Shown: positions 39,901 to 52,024 of the stretch, in pieces
How positions within the stretch are numbered: position 1 is the stretch's first letter
How the letters are laid out: the number at the start of each line of letters is the position of its first letter
Program-made: the position numbers and the translations under genes
Assembly: GCA_017562135.1 (NCBI GenBank)
Contig: QEYB01000098.1
Coordinates: forward strand, 201,001 to 265,000
Source of the DNA: Dipylidium caninum
Lineage: Eukaryota; Platyhelminthes; Cestoda; Cyclophyllidea; Dipylidiidae
Direction: 5' to 3'
DNA length: 64,000 nt
Notes under the pieces: model-generated
What the model saw: only the letters and a program-made list of their open reading frames with translations
The model's database searches: none
Told to the model about the DNA's origin: nothing

Positions 39901-42900
39901 CCTAGCAGAGTCATTCCGCAGAAAAAAGAGATTGGTGCTGATGATAATAATGACCATGGCTTGACGTGCAGTCACACAGACAAGCGAATGGGAAAAAGGT
40001 CAGGCTGTAGTAGAAAAGGCCATGATGTGTAGTAATTTAGTTGCTAGCGTTCTTAGAACTGGGGGGGAATATGTACTAAAAACAAATGAACCAGAAGGGA
40101 ACAGCAGGACGAAAAAGTCTACAGCACTCTGCCAACAGATTCCAATACTTAAGGGTTGATGACGTTGAATGGATGAATGAAGTTGAGTGGGGAGATTGGG
40201 TATCGTAAAGTGAAAGCAAGTGATCTAGTGAGAGTAGAAATTGGCTGCACTTTAGAACCAACTGGAAGGCGTCGAAGATTTAATGGACAAGTAAGAGTTC
40301 TCGTTCTATTCATAAGGGATAAGGCTGAACAAGCGTTGAGGTCAGGAGAACGACCGGTTGGATGGACAAGAGGATTGAAAAGTAGAGAACGCTTTTATCC
40401 ATATAATAATAGTATTTTTCTTATTTGTCTTTTTATCCTAATCAATTTAAAGTAGGTAACATGTACGATTGATCACAATAATTTTTCGGTACATAGGAGA
40501 GACCAAAATCAGTGGGAAGGAGAGTCATCAGTGTGAAAGACTAACTAATCAGCCATGAACCGAGTAAATAGGGAAAATGAATCACTAAAAAAATTAGGGC
40601 GGGAATAATGATGGAAAAGGTGATAAGCCCGAGAGATAAACCAGAATATACGTTCTAGTGGTGCTATGAGCGAATAAGAAGAATGAAGGGAATAACAACT
40701 GCATAGCGCTCGGGCTTTGGATTTAAGGGGTGAAAATAAGGTAAGCGATGTTGGCGCCAGTGTGCAAAAGAGCAAAGGTTCTGGTAATCTTAGAGAAGTT
40801 TCACCCTCGAAACTAGCAACATTTCCCGAAATAAGGATGGAATACAGGGGCGGTATACTAATCAGGGAATTACCGCACATGCTAAGAGGAATAAGAATCA
40901 CAATCCAGTCCGATATCGTTTTCGTTATCTGTCAGCAGCCACATAAAAAACGTGCGAGACGGACAGTTTCTGATGGAGAAATCGTCTTTCATCACCCAGA
41001 CGTAGGACATGTATTTGAGACGGACAGTTATTAATAATACAAGACGGAGTAATATATTAGGATCTCTCCAAGTCCTGTATGCAAATTGAAGTGGCTTATA
41101 AAGCAATTAATGTGTCATTTGAAACAGTGATTCCCAATAAATGTCAAGTTACCTTTTCCTGGAAATTTCACCAGAAAATGGGGGAATAAGGAAAGCAGTT
41201 GCAAAGTTTTCATCATCGTCAAATACTTCAGTTTTTTAATGTCACAATAGACCCTAGCAGACAATTACTTAGTACCTCAACAGGTATGTAAGTCACTGCG
41301 TTTTTTGTTAATTAACAGTTTCTTCCGAATTATACCTTAGCCCTTATCAAAGGCAACATGTAAATGAAAAATTCGGGTGCCGAGGTTCATTTTAAAAATG
41401 CGATATTACCAACCTTTTGTAAACTCCTCGCTTCACCTGGACGATTTTGGCAAAGAAGCCATCCGTTTAAACGTAAAAAGTACCACAGTTGCAGTGATCA
41501 CACATACATACATGGGATGAATGATCTTAATTAATGAGGATAAGCCGTAATTACTTTAATTAACTACAGACTATGAGGAGAACTTGATAAAAAGATATGG
41601 CAATCTGCGAAAAAGTAATTACGGGAATTTTGTTGTCTCGTGGGAATTAGTTTTGGCGAATATTTGGCAAATTAAGCTAATTCCTGCTGTGTATGGCAAT
41701 AAGAGGTTAATGTAATGAAATGGTAGCCCCTTTTGGTTATATAAGCGACGCATTTTCACAGGTACGCCTGTACCATAATTCCTCTTTTACCATCATTTAC
41801 TATTATAAAAAGGTTGACTGTTATTCGGTTTAAGGAATAATCAAAATAAAACCAAAATTCTGTTGAACTGGGAATTCGATTTTGCCTAGTCAAGAAAACT
41901 TCAAAGGTGCATCAAGCATCTGACAAGTGAAGAAATAGAAATTGGTGGCAAACGAAGTAAAAGAAAAAGGTGACTTCTTTCAAAGATATTTATCAGATAA
42001 ACACACATTTAAGCAGCTACAAAACGAAATAGACCGGATAGTGAAGCAATTACTCTCAACTACAATTAAGTAAGCTGCTTGTGAATATAATACCTTGTTA
42101 AATCTGTACTTATTCATGGGTTATACTATTAAGTAGCATCAACCACGTCCGGATGAATGTAAATTTACTAAACGAAAGGTTTATAACATTGAAATGTTGA
42201 GATGGTTAAGTTAAACCTACCAAGAGGGGACTAAGGCAAGTCGAGAGTTCGGCGAAACGTCGACGCTCCTCCACAGCTACCGCTTCAAGACAGCGCTGCT
42301 CCAAATGTTCAAGCGCACGCTGCTTGCAGGCCAGATCGTGTTGCACGAAGTTTATTTGAACGTTTGGCGCATCGAAATCGTCCTTCTCGAAGGCCGCTGT
42401 CACACCGCCGCGCTCCTGCTATTCACGAGAGGCAAAAGATAGTAAGTAGACGGACAGATGTCTACTAAACTTACTCTGAATCTCAGGATCATCTACATTC
42501 CAAACTCAATTTACAAAAAAAACAGCCATATTATATCAAAACGGTGTAGTTCGTGGCAGCGTCAGAAGTTCCACCAGCAGATTTTTGTAAAACCATCCAA
42601 AATTGAGTCAAATGATGTTAGGATTCTATATCCACTGAAGTAATTTTAACCAGAGCTTCCTTCGGGCTTTAAATGTGTGACAAGAACGCATTATCTCCAT
42701 CGCGGTCAAGGTAATGAGAGTAGAGTTTTACCTAGTGTATGTCCATGGGATATTGGAATTATTCTTGAGGAAACGAATATAATAGACAAAATTTGTGAAA
42801 GTTAATACGCGTTTACTTTATGATACGATACTAATAATTTCATACATTTTTTCAGATGTTTGCTCATGACCATAAACATGGGAAGTTATCATAAAAAAAC

Positions 42901-45900
42901 ATTCCATGACTGAATTGCTAAAAAAGAACAGATAAAAGGTTTAAATCAAATAGGAAAGAAAACCAAGCAGAACTAGCTTGGCGATTCGTGTCCTTTACAT
43001 ATCAGCGATAAAGCAGTCATAAATTGTGGGCCAGCAAAAAAGACGGTATCAAAAAATGGATAACTTAAAGCTAAAGGTGTATTTAAAAAGGTAGAAAAGT
43101 TAAGGATCCATATTTCGCGAACCCTGGCTGGTTTATATTAGAAGACCCAACCCGATTCGAAAGCATGAGAGAATGAGATAGGAAGATTGTAAGGCTAAAT
43201 ATAGTAAATGAACTGTATCATAACTGTAAACTATTAAATCAACTCAAGCACAAGACTTCATTGTTTTCCTCGATATTGTAAATATAAGCTCACATGAAGA
43301 GAAGTTGAAAATCACAGGGGAAATACGAAAAGAGTAGTAAACGTGAGATTAATCACTCTGGAAAAGGATAGGGTAACTTAAATACAAACAAACAGAAACG
43401 TATCAACATCACAGTTTCTAAAAGCTAAATCATAACATCTAACTCCATCGCAACTACATTACAGACGACTGTTGAAAGAGTTAACAGGTAAGAGGAAACT
43501 TTCCAATAATTTCAACGTTCTGTTTATAGAAAATGATATCAAAATTTGGCACTCGAAATGCGTGGATACGAAGTAAGAAGCGCTACTCAGAGTTACAGGT
43601 GACATGTGAAAAAGACGTAATTCTGAGGTAAATATTCAAAAGTTACGTAGAGTTCACACTCCTCATTTGTGATAAACAAAATATCCAGTCAAGAGCAAAT
43701 CCAAATTAGTAAGGATGAAAGAGGAGGTACCACAGCTAACCCTTATTTTATGTTTAGATAATATCTGACAAATATGAAGAACTGCGGATGAAATCACTTA
43801 TCACGTTACAGTAAGGCACAAAGGAGCGATTTTATTATTCGAATTATCACCTACGAAAATTATTTTTGAAACAGAATTTTACTATCATATATCAATTGTA
43901 TACGATTAAGCTATGAAGAACGAAATCAGCAATCCTAATTTCAGCCGATAAGAGCACATGGAAGTAGACAGACGTGAACGAAAATAAGTCAACAAAAGAA
44001 AGGGCCATGGAAACATCATTGTTTTGGCAGAAAAAAAACATGACCGAGAACGCAGGAGTAACTCATGTTCCCAGTATGCCCGATTTGTTTAGTTCCTCCA
44101 AACACTTTTCCTACACAATTTCTAGGATGAATCCCATCATGAGTGTGAATGACGCCTGCGCGAATGTAAATAAGGATAGCGAAGCATTAAAACTTACTTC
44201 AAGGCTTAGGATTTGAAAGAGACAGAGGAACAAAGAAAAAATGTTGAATGTTATACCACATATTGTCAATTGGGATATCTTGAAAAAATAGTACTGAGAC
44301 AAGCATGAAGACTAAATAAATTTCGCTTATTTTTAGGTTCAACAAATTGCAAAACGTTGTACGAATAAAAGTCACAACCATGGTTTCGAGTCTGAAACAC
44401 AAACCCTAATGTTTAGGGAAATGTTGCTGTAAAAAGCGATGTTCACATTAAGGAACACTCGAAGCAGTGTAGACAAGATATCCAGTGGATAAGACACAGT
44501 TTAGAAAAGGTTAGTGAGAGAAAATAAACACTACTGTTGATTTAAGGGTCAAAATAAAGCAGTAGAGAATGGGAAATCCCCTTCTTAAAATTATACAAAG
44601 CGGAATTTGCGCTTATTCTACACTGCATGCTATTTAATTGGATGAAATTAGTTAAAATAATCATGTATAGGCCTCAATCTTGCCGGCTTAGGAGGGAACC
44701 AAAGGTACATTTCAAGCTTTGTCGAAATAAACGTATTTCGAAATTATTTTAACAACCTTGGTGAAGCAAGTAATGGATAATAGTTAATTCATCGCACATT
44801 CACAGCGTATGGCCTTCATTCATCCCATTCAGAAGGCTTGCGACCACTTCTATTTTTTAACTGCCGTAGATTTACACAGCCACTATAGACTCTAACTTAT
44901 AAGGAGCAAACATTGCTATCGCATTTGCGATCACGAAATGTACGTCATGGCAATGCAAGTCACCGCGCATCTACCATAGCCTGAATATCGATAGTAAACA
45001 CGAGCCCTTTGACGCCTGCACAAGCGTACCAAGGAAATAATTCGAATCAAATCACAAAATAGTTTGAATAATATAGCAAAATTCACCCTTCTAGTTTATG
45101 TACTTCTGGAAAGTGTACGAAGATGACGATAGCATCCATCATACGACAATGATAGTCATCAACGAATCATGAGATGTATCACGGGGAGACCGGGGAATGG
45201 CGTAAAGAGTGAACTACTGAATTGTCCAAACTGGACTAAAAATCGCAACCAAAGGGACGATCAAACCAATCTCGTTTTACTATCGAGGGTAACAATGTGA
45301 AATATGGTATGGTAATATGACATATGGCATGGTATCAGCCAGTTTAAACCGTGATGATGTGGAAGAGTTAGTAAAGTGACAATCCACATTTAACCGTTCG
45401 GATAGCGTATCAACCAAAAATTAAGACGTTTTGACCTGAGCACTAGTGAAATCGGTGCACAAACACTTATAGCAATAAATATCACTAATAACTTGGTCCG
45501 AATTTTATCAAACCCCATATCAAAATTCGGGCAGCCTTATCCCAAACACTAATAATATGCTTATTTGTTAGTATACCGTCGTAAGGTTGGCAGGCTAAAA
45601 TTAATGGGACACAGCTCTCCGTTACGAAAAAGGTCCGAGCTAAATTAATTTTAGATAAGAGAGAGTCTGTAGATGGATAAGTTCGACGTGATAAAATGAT
45701 GGTTCCAATTAATCTTACGGCTGAGAATTTTTAATTAGCACATCCACACGAGGAGAAGAATTGCAGTTATAACTTTTGGACGATTGAGTGGCAATATAAG
45801 AAGTGATTCTGATCAACTCAACTAAGTTGAAGCCAAAATATGATAGGTAAATACACCCTGTGATAACAGTGACCCGTGATAGGAGTTTTGATATTCCACT

Positions 45901-47198
45901 GAGAAGCAAGCTCAAAAAATTTTCTCAAAGAAAAAATCTAACGTGAATCAAATAAAGTGAGGGCATATGCAAACCAGACTGCAGCCAAAGTAGCTTTCTA
46001 AATACCATAATGTCGATAGTTAATAGTTCATGACCTTAAAAGATTACAAAATTTCGACCAGTAAAGTCGAAAAGTAAAATAGTCGAATCTATCCAGAAAC
46101 TCGCGAAATAAAGGCGTTACAGTTAGTTGACCTCAAAGCAATGCCAATGAAAATATGAAGTCATAATCCTGTTATACACGGATAAACTAATGCCATCACT
46201 TTAAGTTGTTCAAGAAGACTAATGCAACAGACAAGGCTGTCTTTCGACTAGCAATAAAGTAATGAAGAGGAAAAAGCAAAACGATGGTCAGACGTTTTCA
46301 GAAAAGGGTAGGGATCAAAAACGTTTAAAACATCTATTCTACAATAAGGACAGGAAGCACAGACCTTGCGGCGAAGCCGCTTCTTACACTTCTCTGCCTC
46401 GAGCATAGCACGCTGTAATTCCGATTTGGCCTTGCGAAGCTCCTTAACACAATCTCGATCCATCTGGTTGGCAGTTCGACGCCATTCGTCCAATCGGTCC
46501 GATAGAGGAGTCACAAGGCAGTCTGTGATCTGACTAACTCAAAGAAAATACCACATTAACGACCAATCAAAAAAGAAAATAAATAATTTAGTCTCGATCA
46601 TTCAGAAGAATTAGGAACAGCGAATCTAAGTAGATATACACTCAAAGGAAAAAATTAAAACGCCTACTTGTTGAAATTACGAAGTCGAGATTCAACAGAC
46701 TTCTGACGAAGACAGTACCGACGCAATGCAATGCCGAATGGACGCAATCCTGCATTGTTTGTTTCTGCGATGTCAGAAATTTTTTGGAACGCTTCCAGGA
46801 ATCCGGACATGCAATGCATTGTCACACTAAGACAGAAATAACTCCTGCAATTACTAAGACAAGAGGCAATATCCGAAAGCGCCATTTAAAAACCCTTGGG
46901 ACCCTTTTGTATCAGTTGTAAGATGTAAAAGATTATAAGTGGTGGTATGTAACGAGCATGAGCTGTTCAAGCAAATAAGTCAAGTGGATAGATGCATTAA
47001 CGGTGCTAATATAATGATGGATGAGCCGACCGTGGTACGTTTACACTAACCTCATTGACGATGTCAACTTGCTTGATTTGTTAATAAGGTCATCCCAGAA
47101 AGCCAACGAGGTCTGTCAATAATATTAAAATTTGATGGTTGTACCTTGAGGTTGGTAAGCTGTGTATTGAAGCTGTTCGATTCATATGAAGGCTTCAT
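20137..47198 (-). CDS. MTSS1: MTSS1/MIM-family IMD-domain protein, 3' end unresolved
   Basis: Thirteen exons in transcript order: 47145-47198, 47051-47112, 46668-46826, 46365-46533, 42221-42418, 37836-38303, 35243-35405, 34675-34920, 31659-31838, 25558-25836, 24134-24510, 21557-21968, 20137-20475. Every junction is phase-compatible and the total exceeds 1,030 codons. The start ATG at 47198 is directly preceded by an in-frame TAA. The first five exons and the start of the sixth encode an IMD (I-BAR) domain. The rest is a long disordered region rich in Ser, Pro and Gln, with acidic, poly-Gln and poly-Pro tracts, as in MTSS1. In that family the IMD binds PI(4,5)P2-rich membrane and makes outward protrusions, and a C-terminal WH2 motif binds actin. 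No WH2 was found: the last modelled exon ends at a good GTGAGT donor with the following exon not identified. Introns range from 32 bp to 5.8 kb. Confidence 0.8.
22172..22660 (-). repeat. Dispersed repeat, copy A (in MTSS1 intron 11)
   Basis: The block 22172-22602 is near-identical, in reverse complement, to 36977-37407; both are 431 bp. Beyond it, homology resumes weakly at 22630-22660 (the ATGTTGATGTTTATTGG part) after an indel. It contains a run of G's and a 67-codon frame shared with the other copy, but the frame has no recognisable domain and lies in an intron. No terminal repeats or target-site duplication could be made out. Confidence 0.85.
25837..31658 (-). other. Intron 9 of the MTSS1-like gene
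   Basis: At 5.8 kb this is the largest modelled intron. The flanking exons join in phase 1. A plus-strand frame at 27156-27353 ends with a Leu/Lys-rich stretch, but I see no domain or splice context that makes it a gene. A GC-richer block at 28470-28770 is open on both strands and could be a decayed insertion. A further small coding exon of suitable phase inside this intron cannot be excluded. Confidence 0.5.
31839..34674 (-). other. Intron 8 of the MTSS1-like gene
   Basis: 2.8 kb of AT-rich intron between the acidic exon (34675-34920) and the next exon. Short open frames on both strands do not resemble any family. No repeat shared with the rest of the window was recognised. Confidence 0.5.
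36955..37407 (+). repeat. Dispersed repeat, copy B (in MTSS1 intron 6)
   Basis: Reverse-complement partner of 22172-22660, in the opposite orientation relative to the host gene. The shared boundary at one end is TTGCCACC at 37400-37407. The other end continues past 36977 into a poorer match that includes AATAAACACTAACATGTCAG. Just outside, at 36931-36950, is an 8-bp perfect hairpin, ACCTCGCG/CGCGAGGT with a 4-nt loop. It looks like a SINE- or MITE-scale element, but I could not identify a family. Confidence 0.85.
37836..47198 (-). other. MTSS1: IMD (I-BAR) domain region of the MTSS1-like gene
   Basis: The domain is spread over six exons. Diagnostic pieces in order are LAFWDDLINKSSKL (exon 2), GFLEAFQKISDIAETNNAG and ALRRYCLRQKSVESRLRNF (exon 3), LSDRLDEWRRTANQMDRD and a Lys/Arg-rich helix (exon 4), HDLACKQRALEHLEQ and AVEERRRFAEL (exon 5), and LNVLAEMGSLVEALKEI (exon 6). 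These follow the MTSS1 IMD pattern of WEDF, FLDAFQK, a CMRHRSIES-like segment, IEDWKK, EERGRF and a final LGEI helix. The match to MTSS1 is closer than to BAIAP2/IRSp53. Exon 4 retains the basic residues expected for membrane binding. Confidence 0.85.
38304..46364 (-). other. Introns 4 and 5 of the MTSS1-like gene
   Basis: Two introns of about 3.9 kb each flank the 198-bp IMD exon at 42221-42418. Both are AT-rich. Plus-strand frames at 38955-39275 and 40177-40455 are open for about 90-106 codons but show no family motif. A short imperfect tandem of ATATGG(T/C)ATGGTA lies near 45300-45340. Confidence 0.5.
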
Positions 47199-49185
47199 TT
47201 AAGCTGTGCACCTTCTAGATCTTGAGGTACGTTAACATATATACGTGAGAATTCTAGAAAACCTTGAGAGCGCCGGGCAAGGATAACGGTGCGAACGAAG
47301 AGAATAGTGTTATTCAGAGTCCTCAGGTGTCCAATAAGACGATTCTTCTTAACAAGTATGCCATTTAAATTTCAAGGTTGTATACTGCTTTAAACATTCA
47401 AGTATAATATTTCGACCGAAACTATAGGTGACCCAGTCTATTTGTAACCCTAAATTATACGTTACATAAAAAGCGCTATTTATTAAATTTACATTCTCTT
47501 GATTACAATGTGGTTAATACGGTTTTTGATCATTCCGTTTTGTGCTGGCACAAATACCACACTACACAAAGTTTGACGACATTAATCCTTTGTACACGTA
47601 ATTAAGATCCCCCTTGGAATTCTTGGCAATATTATGCGTGCACCACCCGCCCAGCAATTTCTTCGCAATATTCGTTCTCTCCAAATAACCACTTATTTCA
47701 TAACAGACGACACCAACTAAGACGGAATAAATATATTCGCCAATTGTTGGGAAATCTTGGCGTTCTGGGCGCCCGCTAAAACAAAAACGATGTAACGGCG
47801 ACACCACCCCCCCCCACCTCTCCTAAGGCTTTCATGCCTTGTCTGGATTGCCCATCCCCTTTCTCTCTGAATTACAGTCGACACCTCATAAACATCATCC
47901 CCCATCACGACCAGGCTTTATCTTACTTGCAAAACTCAACTACCACCCATTAACGGCCTTGTCAGAAAAAAGCACTCTAGGTCAGTCAAAAAGCACTTCC
48001 CCGTATCTCCAAAAACGCCTCATCACCAACAATCAGAATTCATAAGACAAGATTCCGAGGCGCCGATAGAAGCCCCGCAATTGCCTAACCAATCATAACA
48101 AGAAATTTACACCTGCTTTTAAACACCTATCTGTCAAGGACTTACGTTGCGTGTGTAATTAGTCTAGAGGAATGGGCGATACCTACACTCTCGGCTTATG
48201 TAATGCTTCCACGATAGCGAAAATCAGTTTCCCTTTGGGAACAAACGCCATAACTGACTCTTCGAATTTTTAAGAATCCTCGTCACAACCAATATAATGC
48301 TTTATTGTGGTAGTTGGATGTGTCAACAACAATACTAAATAGTCAGCATTTCGACAACTAGATATTATAATGCCTCGGATTGCTGACACGTACACGTAAG
48401 CCATATTCATTTCAAAATTATCACACAAACAGTAGTATCATACGAAAACCAGCCAAAAAGAAATAGTCCAATAGTAACAGTTTATACGGACCCCAAACCC
48501 AGATAAAATCCTTGGCAACTTGTATGAGTAGTCGCACATGCCCATTGCCGTTAACCAAAGCCAGGCAACGATGAAGCGCCCCAGACACTGAATAAAAGCA
48601 GTACATGATAGCCCAAATGGACCGAAGTTCGAGCAGAAAAGCACGTTAAAAGTGGCTTCACCAAAAATATCGAGAAAACAGTGAGACTGCACAATATCGT
48701 TTACGCCAATCACAGAGGAAACGGCCATTGGTTATTAACGCTTTAAGAATACCGATCATGGGCCCATAGAGAACGAAAATGCAGCCAATTACTCAAGAAT
48801 GTGCCGACAAAAATTACCGTCATATGAAAAAAGAAGAGAGTTACGGATAAGTGCCCTTACTGGAACTGTCGACAAAGGTCAGTTTCAGTGTCACCTTCGC
48901 AGCACAAAATAACGATTAGCATCCGTTCAAATGGAATAACTTGTGATAATCTCGATAAGACCTGAACAGACAGTAAGTTCTTAATCCAAAGAGATGAGAG
49001 TGAGCATAAACTAAAACAACACGCGACGGTATAAAACATCCAATGGTGAATACACACTCAGCAAAAAAAGAGTAAAATTGAACTTACGAAGGAAAATGCG
49101 GACTGCTCACGGAAATCCCTTAAGTGACTCTATGTGCCCGTCAACAGCAAGACCATTAGACAGAACAGCCCATTTATTAAAATAT
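47199..49185. other. Gap between MTSS1 start and RPS28 stop
   Basis: About 2 kb that should include the MTSS1 5' UTR and promoter and the RPS28 downstream region. There is a C-run near 47806-47816, and GC-richer, low-complexity DNA from 47800 to 48050. Minus-strand frames at 48421-48728 read as hydrophobic peptides without motifs. I see no additional gene. Confidence 0.4.
49173..49178 (-). terminator. RPS28: Poly(A) signal AATAAA of RPS28
   Basis: A canonical AATAAA begins 8 nt after the RPS28 TAA stop. If used, it gives a 3' UTR of only about 25-40 nt. Ribosomal protein mRNAs commonly have very short UTRs, and no closer or better signal is present. Confidence 0.75.
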
Positions 49186-49548
49186 TTAACGCAGCCTCCT
49201 AGCTTCTCTTTCTGTTTCTAGGAGAACCAATACATCGCCCTCTCGGACGGGACCTTTTACGTTGCGGATAATGCTTCGTTTCGTGTCAACAAGCTCGACG
49301 CGTACTTGGGTGCATTGGCCCTGGGAGCCAGTGCGACCGAGAATTCTCGTAACCTACGAAAAAAACCGAAAATCAAGTAGAAAAGACTTTAGTTAATGAG
49401 AGCATGTGTTAATGCCTATTTGGTAAGCACAAAAAACCGACACTAAACAACCTCCAGAAATCCATGACATTGACACTATTAAAAATCACCAACAGCGCCC
49501 AGTTACCCTAGCAGTATGTTGAGAAGAGGCAGCCTTGGCAGAGTCCAT
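49186..49548 (-). CDS. RPS28: Ribosomal protein eS28 (RPS28), complete
   Basis: Two exons, 49507-49548 and 49186-49353, separated by a 153-bp GT..AG intron in phase 0, give 69 residues. This is the usual length for eukaryotic eS28. The protein has the family's near-invariant core [20 protein letters not shown], then [17 protein letters not shown] and the end EREARRLR before TAA. eS28 is a small OB-fold protein of the 40S head near the mRNA exit channel. The only divergent part is the N-terminus ([14 protein letters not shown]), as expected. The ATG context CACCATGG is a good Kozak site. Exon 1 begins no further upstream than an AG at 49599-49600. Confidence 0.97.
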
Positions 49549-49598
49549 GGTGACGCCCTCGTGCCGCTCGAATTTGTCGGTAGAAATGCCAAGTATGT

Positions 49599-49604
49599 CT
49601 AAAC
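49599..49604 (-). promoter_or_regulatory. RPS28: 3' splice site in the RPS28 5' leader
   Basis: TTTTTGTTTAG on the coding strand lies about 50 nt upstream of the RPS28 ATG and would make the mature mRNA start at 49598. It could be the acceptor of a 5' UTR intron or, if the organism is a flatworm, a spliced-leader trans-splicing acceptor. No matching donor exon was identified upstream, so the two cannot be told apart here. Confidence 0.4.
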
Positions 49605-52024
49605 AAAAATTAAATAATATTATCAAAATAGAATATATAGCTTGTCGCCTTATTTTCAAAATGTGTATTTTTAATTGTCAAATAAACAAAAACAATAAAA
49701 ATTATTTTAAGTAGCTTTTCTCTGTCAAACAGCGGTAGACTTATAAAAGCCGAAATTTGGTCACTGCGTTGTCAAACATCTGTTCATTTATCTTGAGTGG
49801 TACATATATAGCTGTATTATTTTTTTGTTTCCTAAACAAACGCGCGGCATGCCGCCCACAACGTTTTCTGTGTATTAAAATTTTTGGACATGTTTTTCTC
49901 ATAGGATTAATCTGATTAGGGATGGTACGCAGCCACTCCGCTTTCGTTGAAGCATTCTTTGTACGGCATAACGCAATCTCTCTACTCCATTCACTCTCCG
50001 CCCAGCCACATGCTTTTGAGACCATATCTTAATACGTTAAAAACCCCCATTCTCCTTGCTCCTTTTCGAGATCATTGCAGTTGTTATTCGCGACTTTGAA
50101 ATGTTCTAACCATGCCGGAAAGTGAAGCGTCGTAGACGCCTCGGTGACTGCAGTCACGCCTACTGCCAGATGACTGAAATGCCCTTGACATTTTCGAGTC
50201 ACTACTTCCGCGGGAAGTATTATCGGTTCCTAGGATCTTAGAAGCAAATCACTACTCCGTTTGGCTGAATTGTTCCTAAGCAATCACATCCATTTGTTGT
50301 TAATTTTTGCTAATTTATTACTCTTGGATTCCCTATCGTCAGTTCAGCGGTAAATAAATTTCCACAGACGCCCGGATTCCTAACTTCCATCATAAAGATA
50401 GGACTACGCTGTTTAGATTTTACTTCTAGACAAATGTCTTAGAAAGTGATAGAATGTGCTCCACTGCACTCGCAACCTTCATTTCCTATGTGATCACTCG
50501 TCACAAAATGCAGTTATTCCTTTATGCCTAGGTTTTGACGGAGAGGAAATAGTGCTTACTTAGATCAAATTCGTTCAACACTGGTTGTGATGCAGTGCTA
50601 CAAACCTTCCTGTAAGGCACTGAATTAACCTTAGAAGCTTGCTAGCTGAATAAAATGAATGGAAGGCTGCATGTCTATGCGCATGCACAGGGTAATGCAG
50701 ATCAATTGACGTACGCGCATTAAGCTACGTACCAAATCAATTTCAAGATGGCCAGATAGACCAAGCTGCGCGTTGAAACCACATCTTAGCAGTGAATTAG
50801 GTGTTCTTCGATGCCTAAAGAGGATCAGACAATCTGGGAAACGAACAATTCGAGTTCATTCAACTGTAACACCTCTACACGCCACTACGTGGTCACTCTG
50901 GTTTAGGTACGCAACCTAACAAAATACATGTTGAAAAAAAAGTTGGCTAACGACCATACGTTCACTGCCAATTGGCATACAAATTTAAGTCATTTCGGGA
51001 TTTGCATTGAAGACTTTGTCACTGATAACCAACACTTTATGAGATACGCGAAAGACGGGCAGAGACAGGTCTCCGATAGAGACCAATTATGAATATCCAC
51101 ATGTTTTCATTTAGCCGCATTTAACGTCATATTCCAACGAAACACTAATATAATGCATCCCGCATGAAAAGTCGGTCCCTTTTACCCCGATGACTACCGT
51201 TATAAACTAAACCCATAGGTCGAGGAGACACGGTGAGACATATTCCATTGTTCAACCGCCTTCCAAAAATAAGTACGCGATAATACGATGGCATTTATGA
51301 TAGCAGTAGAGGCGGCGATGGTGTATATATATAATTTTCTAATAAGAAAAAGATGGACAGACAGGCAAAACTTTTATTTGCGCAAGTGATTGGGGCAAAG
51401 TAGAGCAGAGAGAAAAGGGGTTGTGATGTGGCGAGTGCTGGCGGTAAAATATTTTAAGCAGATCAACAGGCAACCACTCAGACAATCCAAACAACCAACG
51501 AAAAAAATTCTATTTTGCACACCGGGGATGCGGGATGAGGATCACATCGAACCGAAACAAAGGCCTCACTTGCTCGCAAACACACAGAAAAAAAGCGCAA
51601 AAAAATAGCGGAACAAAGAAAACTCGGGACACAGAGGAAACGGAGTTTCCAAGGCTGCATTATTGGCGCTCAAGTTGATGGATGAGTGTGAGGTTCCTGA
51701 AAACTTATCAAAATAACCGAGCAACCTATTAAGTGGGATGTGTAGGGCAGACCAACTCCAACATTATTATTAATGTCATCATCATGTCAACGTCGTCAAC
51801 AGGCATTTTTCCCTCGGGGCGTGGCAGCAATAGTGGAATAAAAATAGGCGTCAAAAAGAATAGAAGCGAGGCGCTGTGGAAAAGAACCAAAATAAGGAAA
51901 GTAATAGTAGAAGCAACAAGAGTGGGTCGGGCTGCACAACAAGTTCACTGACGTAGATATCTCGTCGTTGTAGTTAGGACGCTGCCTAGATGGAGTGGGC
52001 GAGGGGAATGAAATGGTTGGAAGG
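49605..52024. other. Gap between RPS28 leader and the 3' end of the next gene
   Basis: The part up to about 51370 is AT-rich intergenic DNA that must contain the RPS28 promoter. A minus-strand frame at 49741-50025 is open for 94 codons but has no family features. From 51379 to 52024 the sequence is the presumed 3' UTR of the downstream-reading fifth gene. Confidence 0.4.
51373..51378 (-). terminator. Poly(A) signal AATAAA of the 52-61 kb gene
   Basis: First canonical AATAAA found on the minus strand after the stop at 52025. It implies a 3' UTR of about 650-680 nt. Confidence 0.5.

Noticed and set aside
48421..48728. Overlapping hydrophobic minus-strand frames between MTSS1 and RPS28
   Set aside because: No family motif, no convincing splice signals, and low-complexity reading in all frames.
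49741..50025. 94-codon minus-strand frame upstream of RPS28
   Set aside because: No recognisable domain, and its basic composition follows from the AT-rich DNA.
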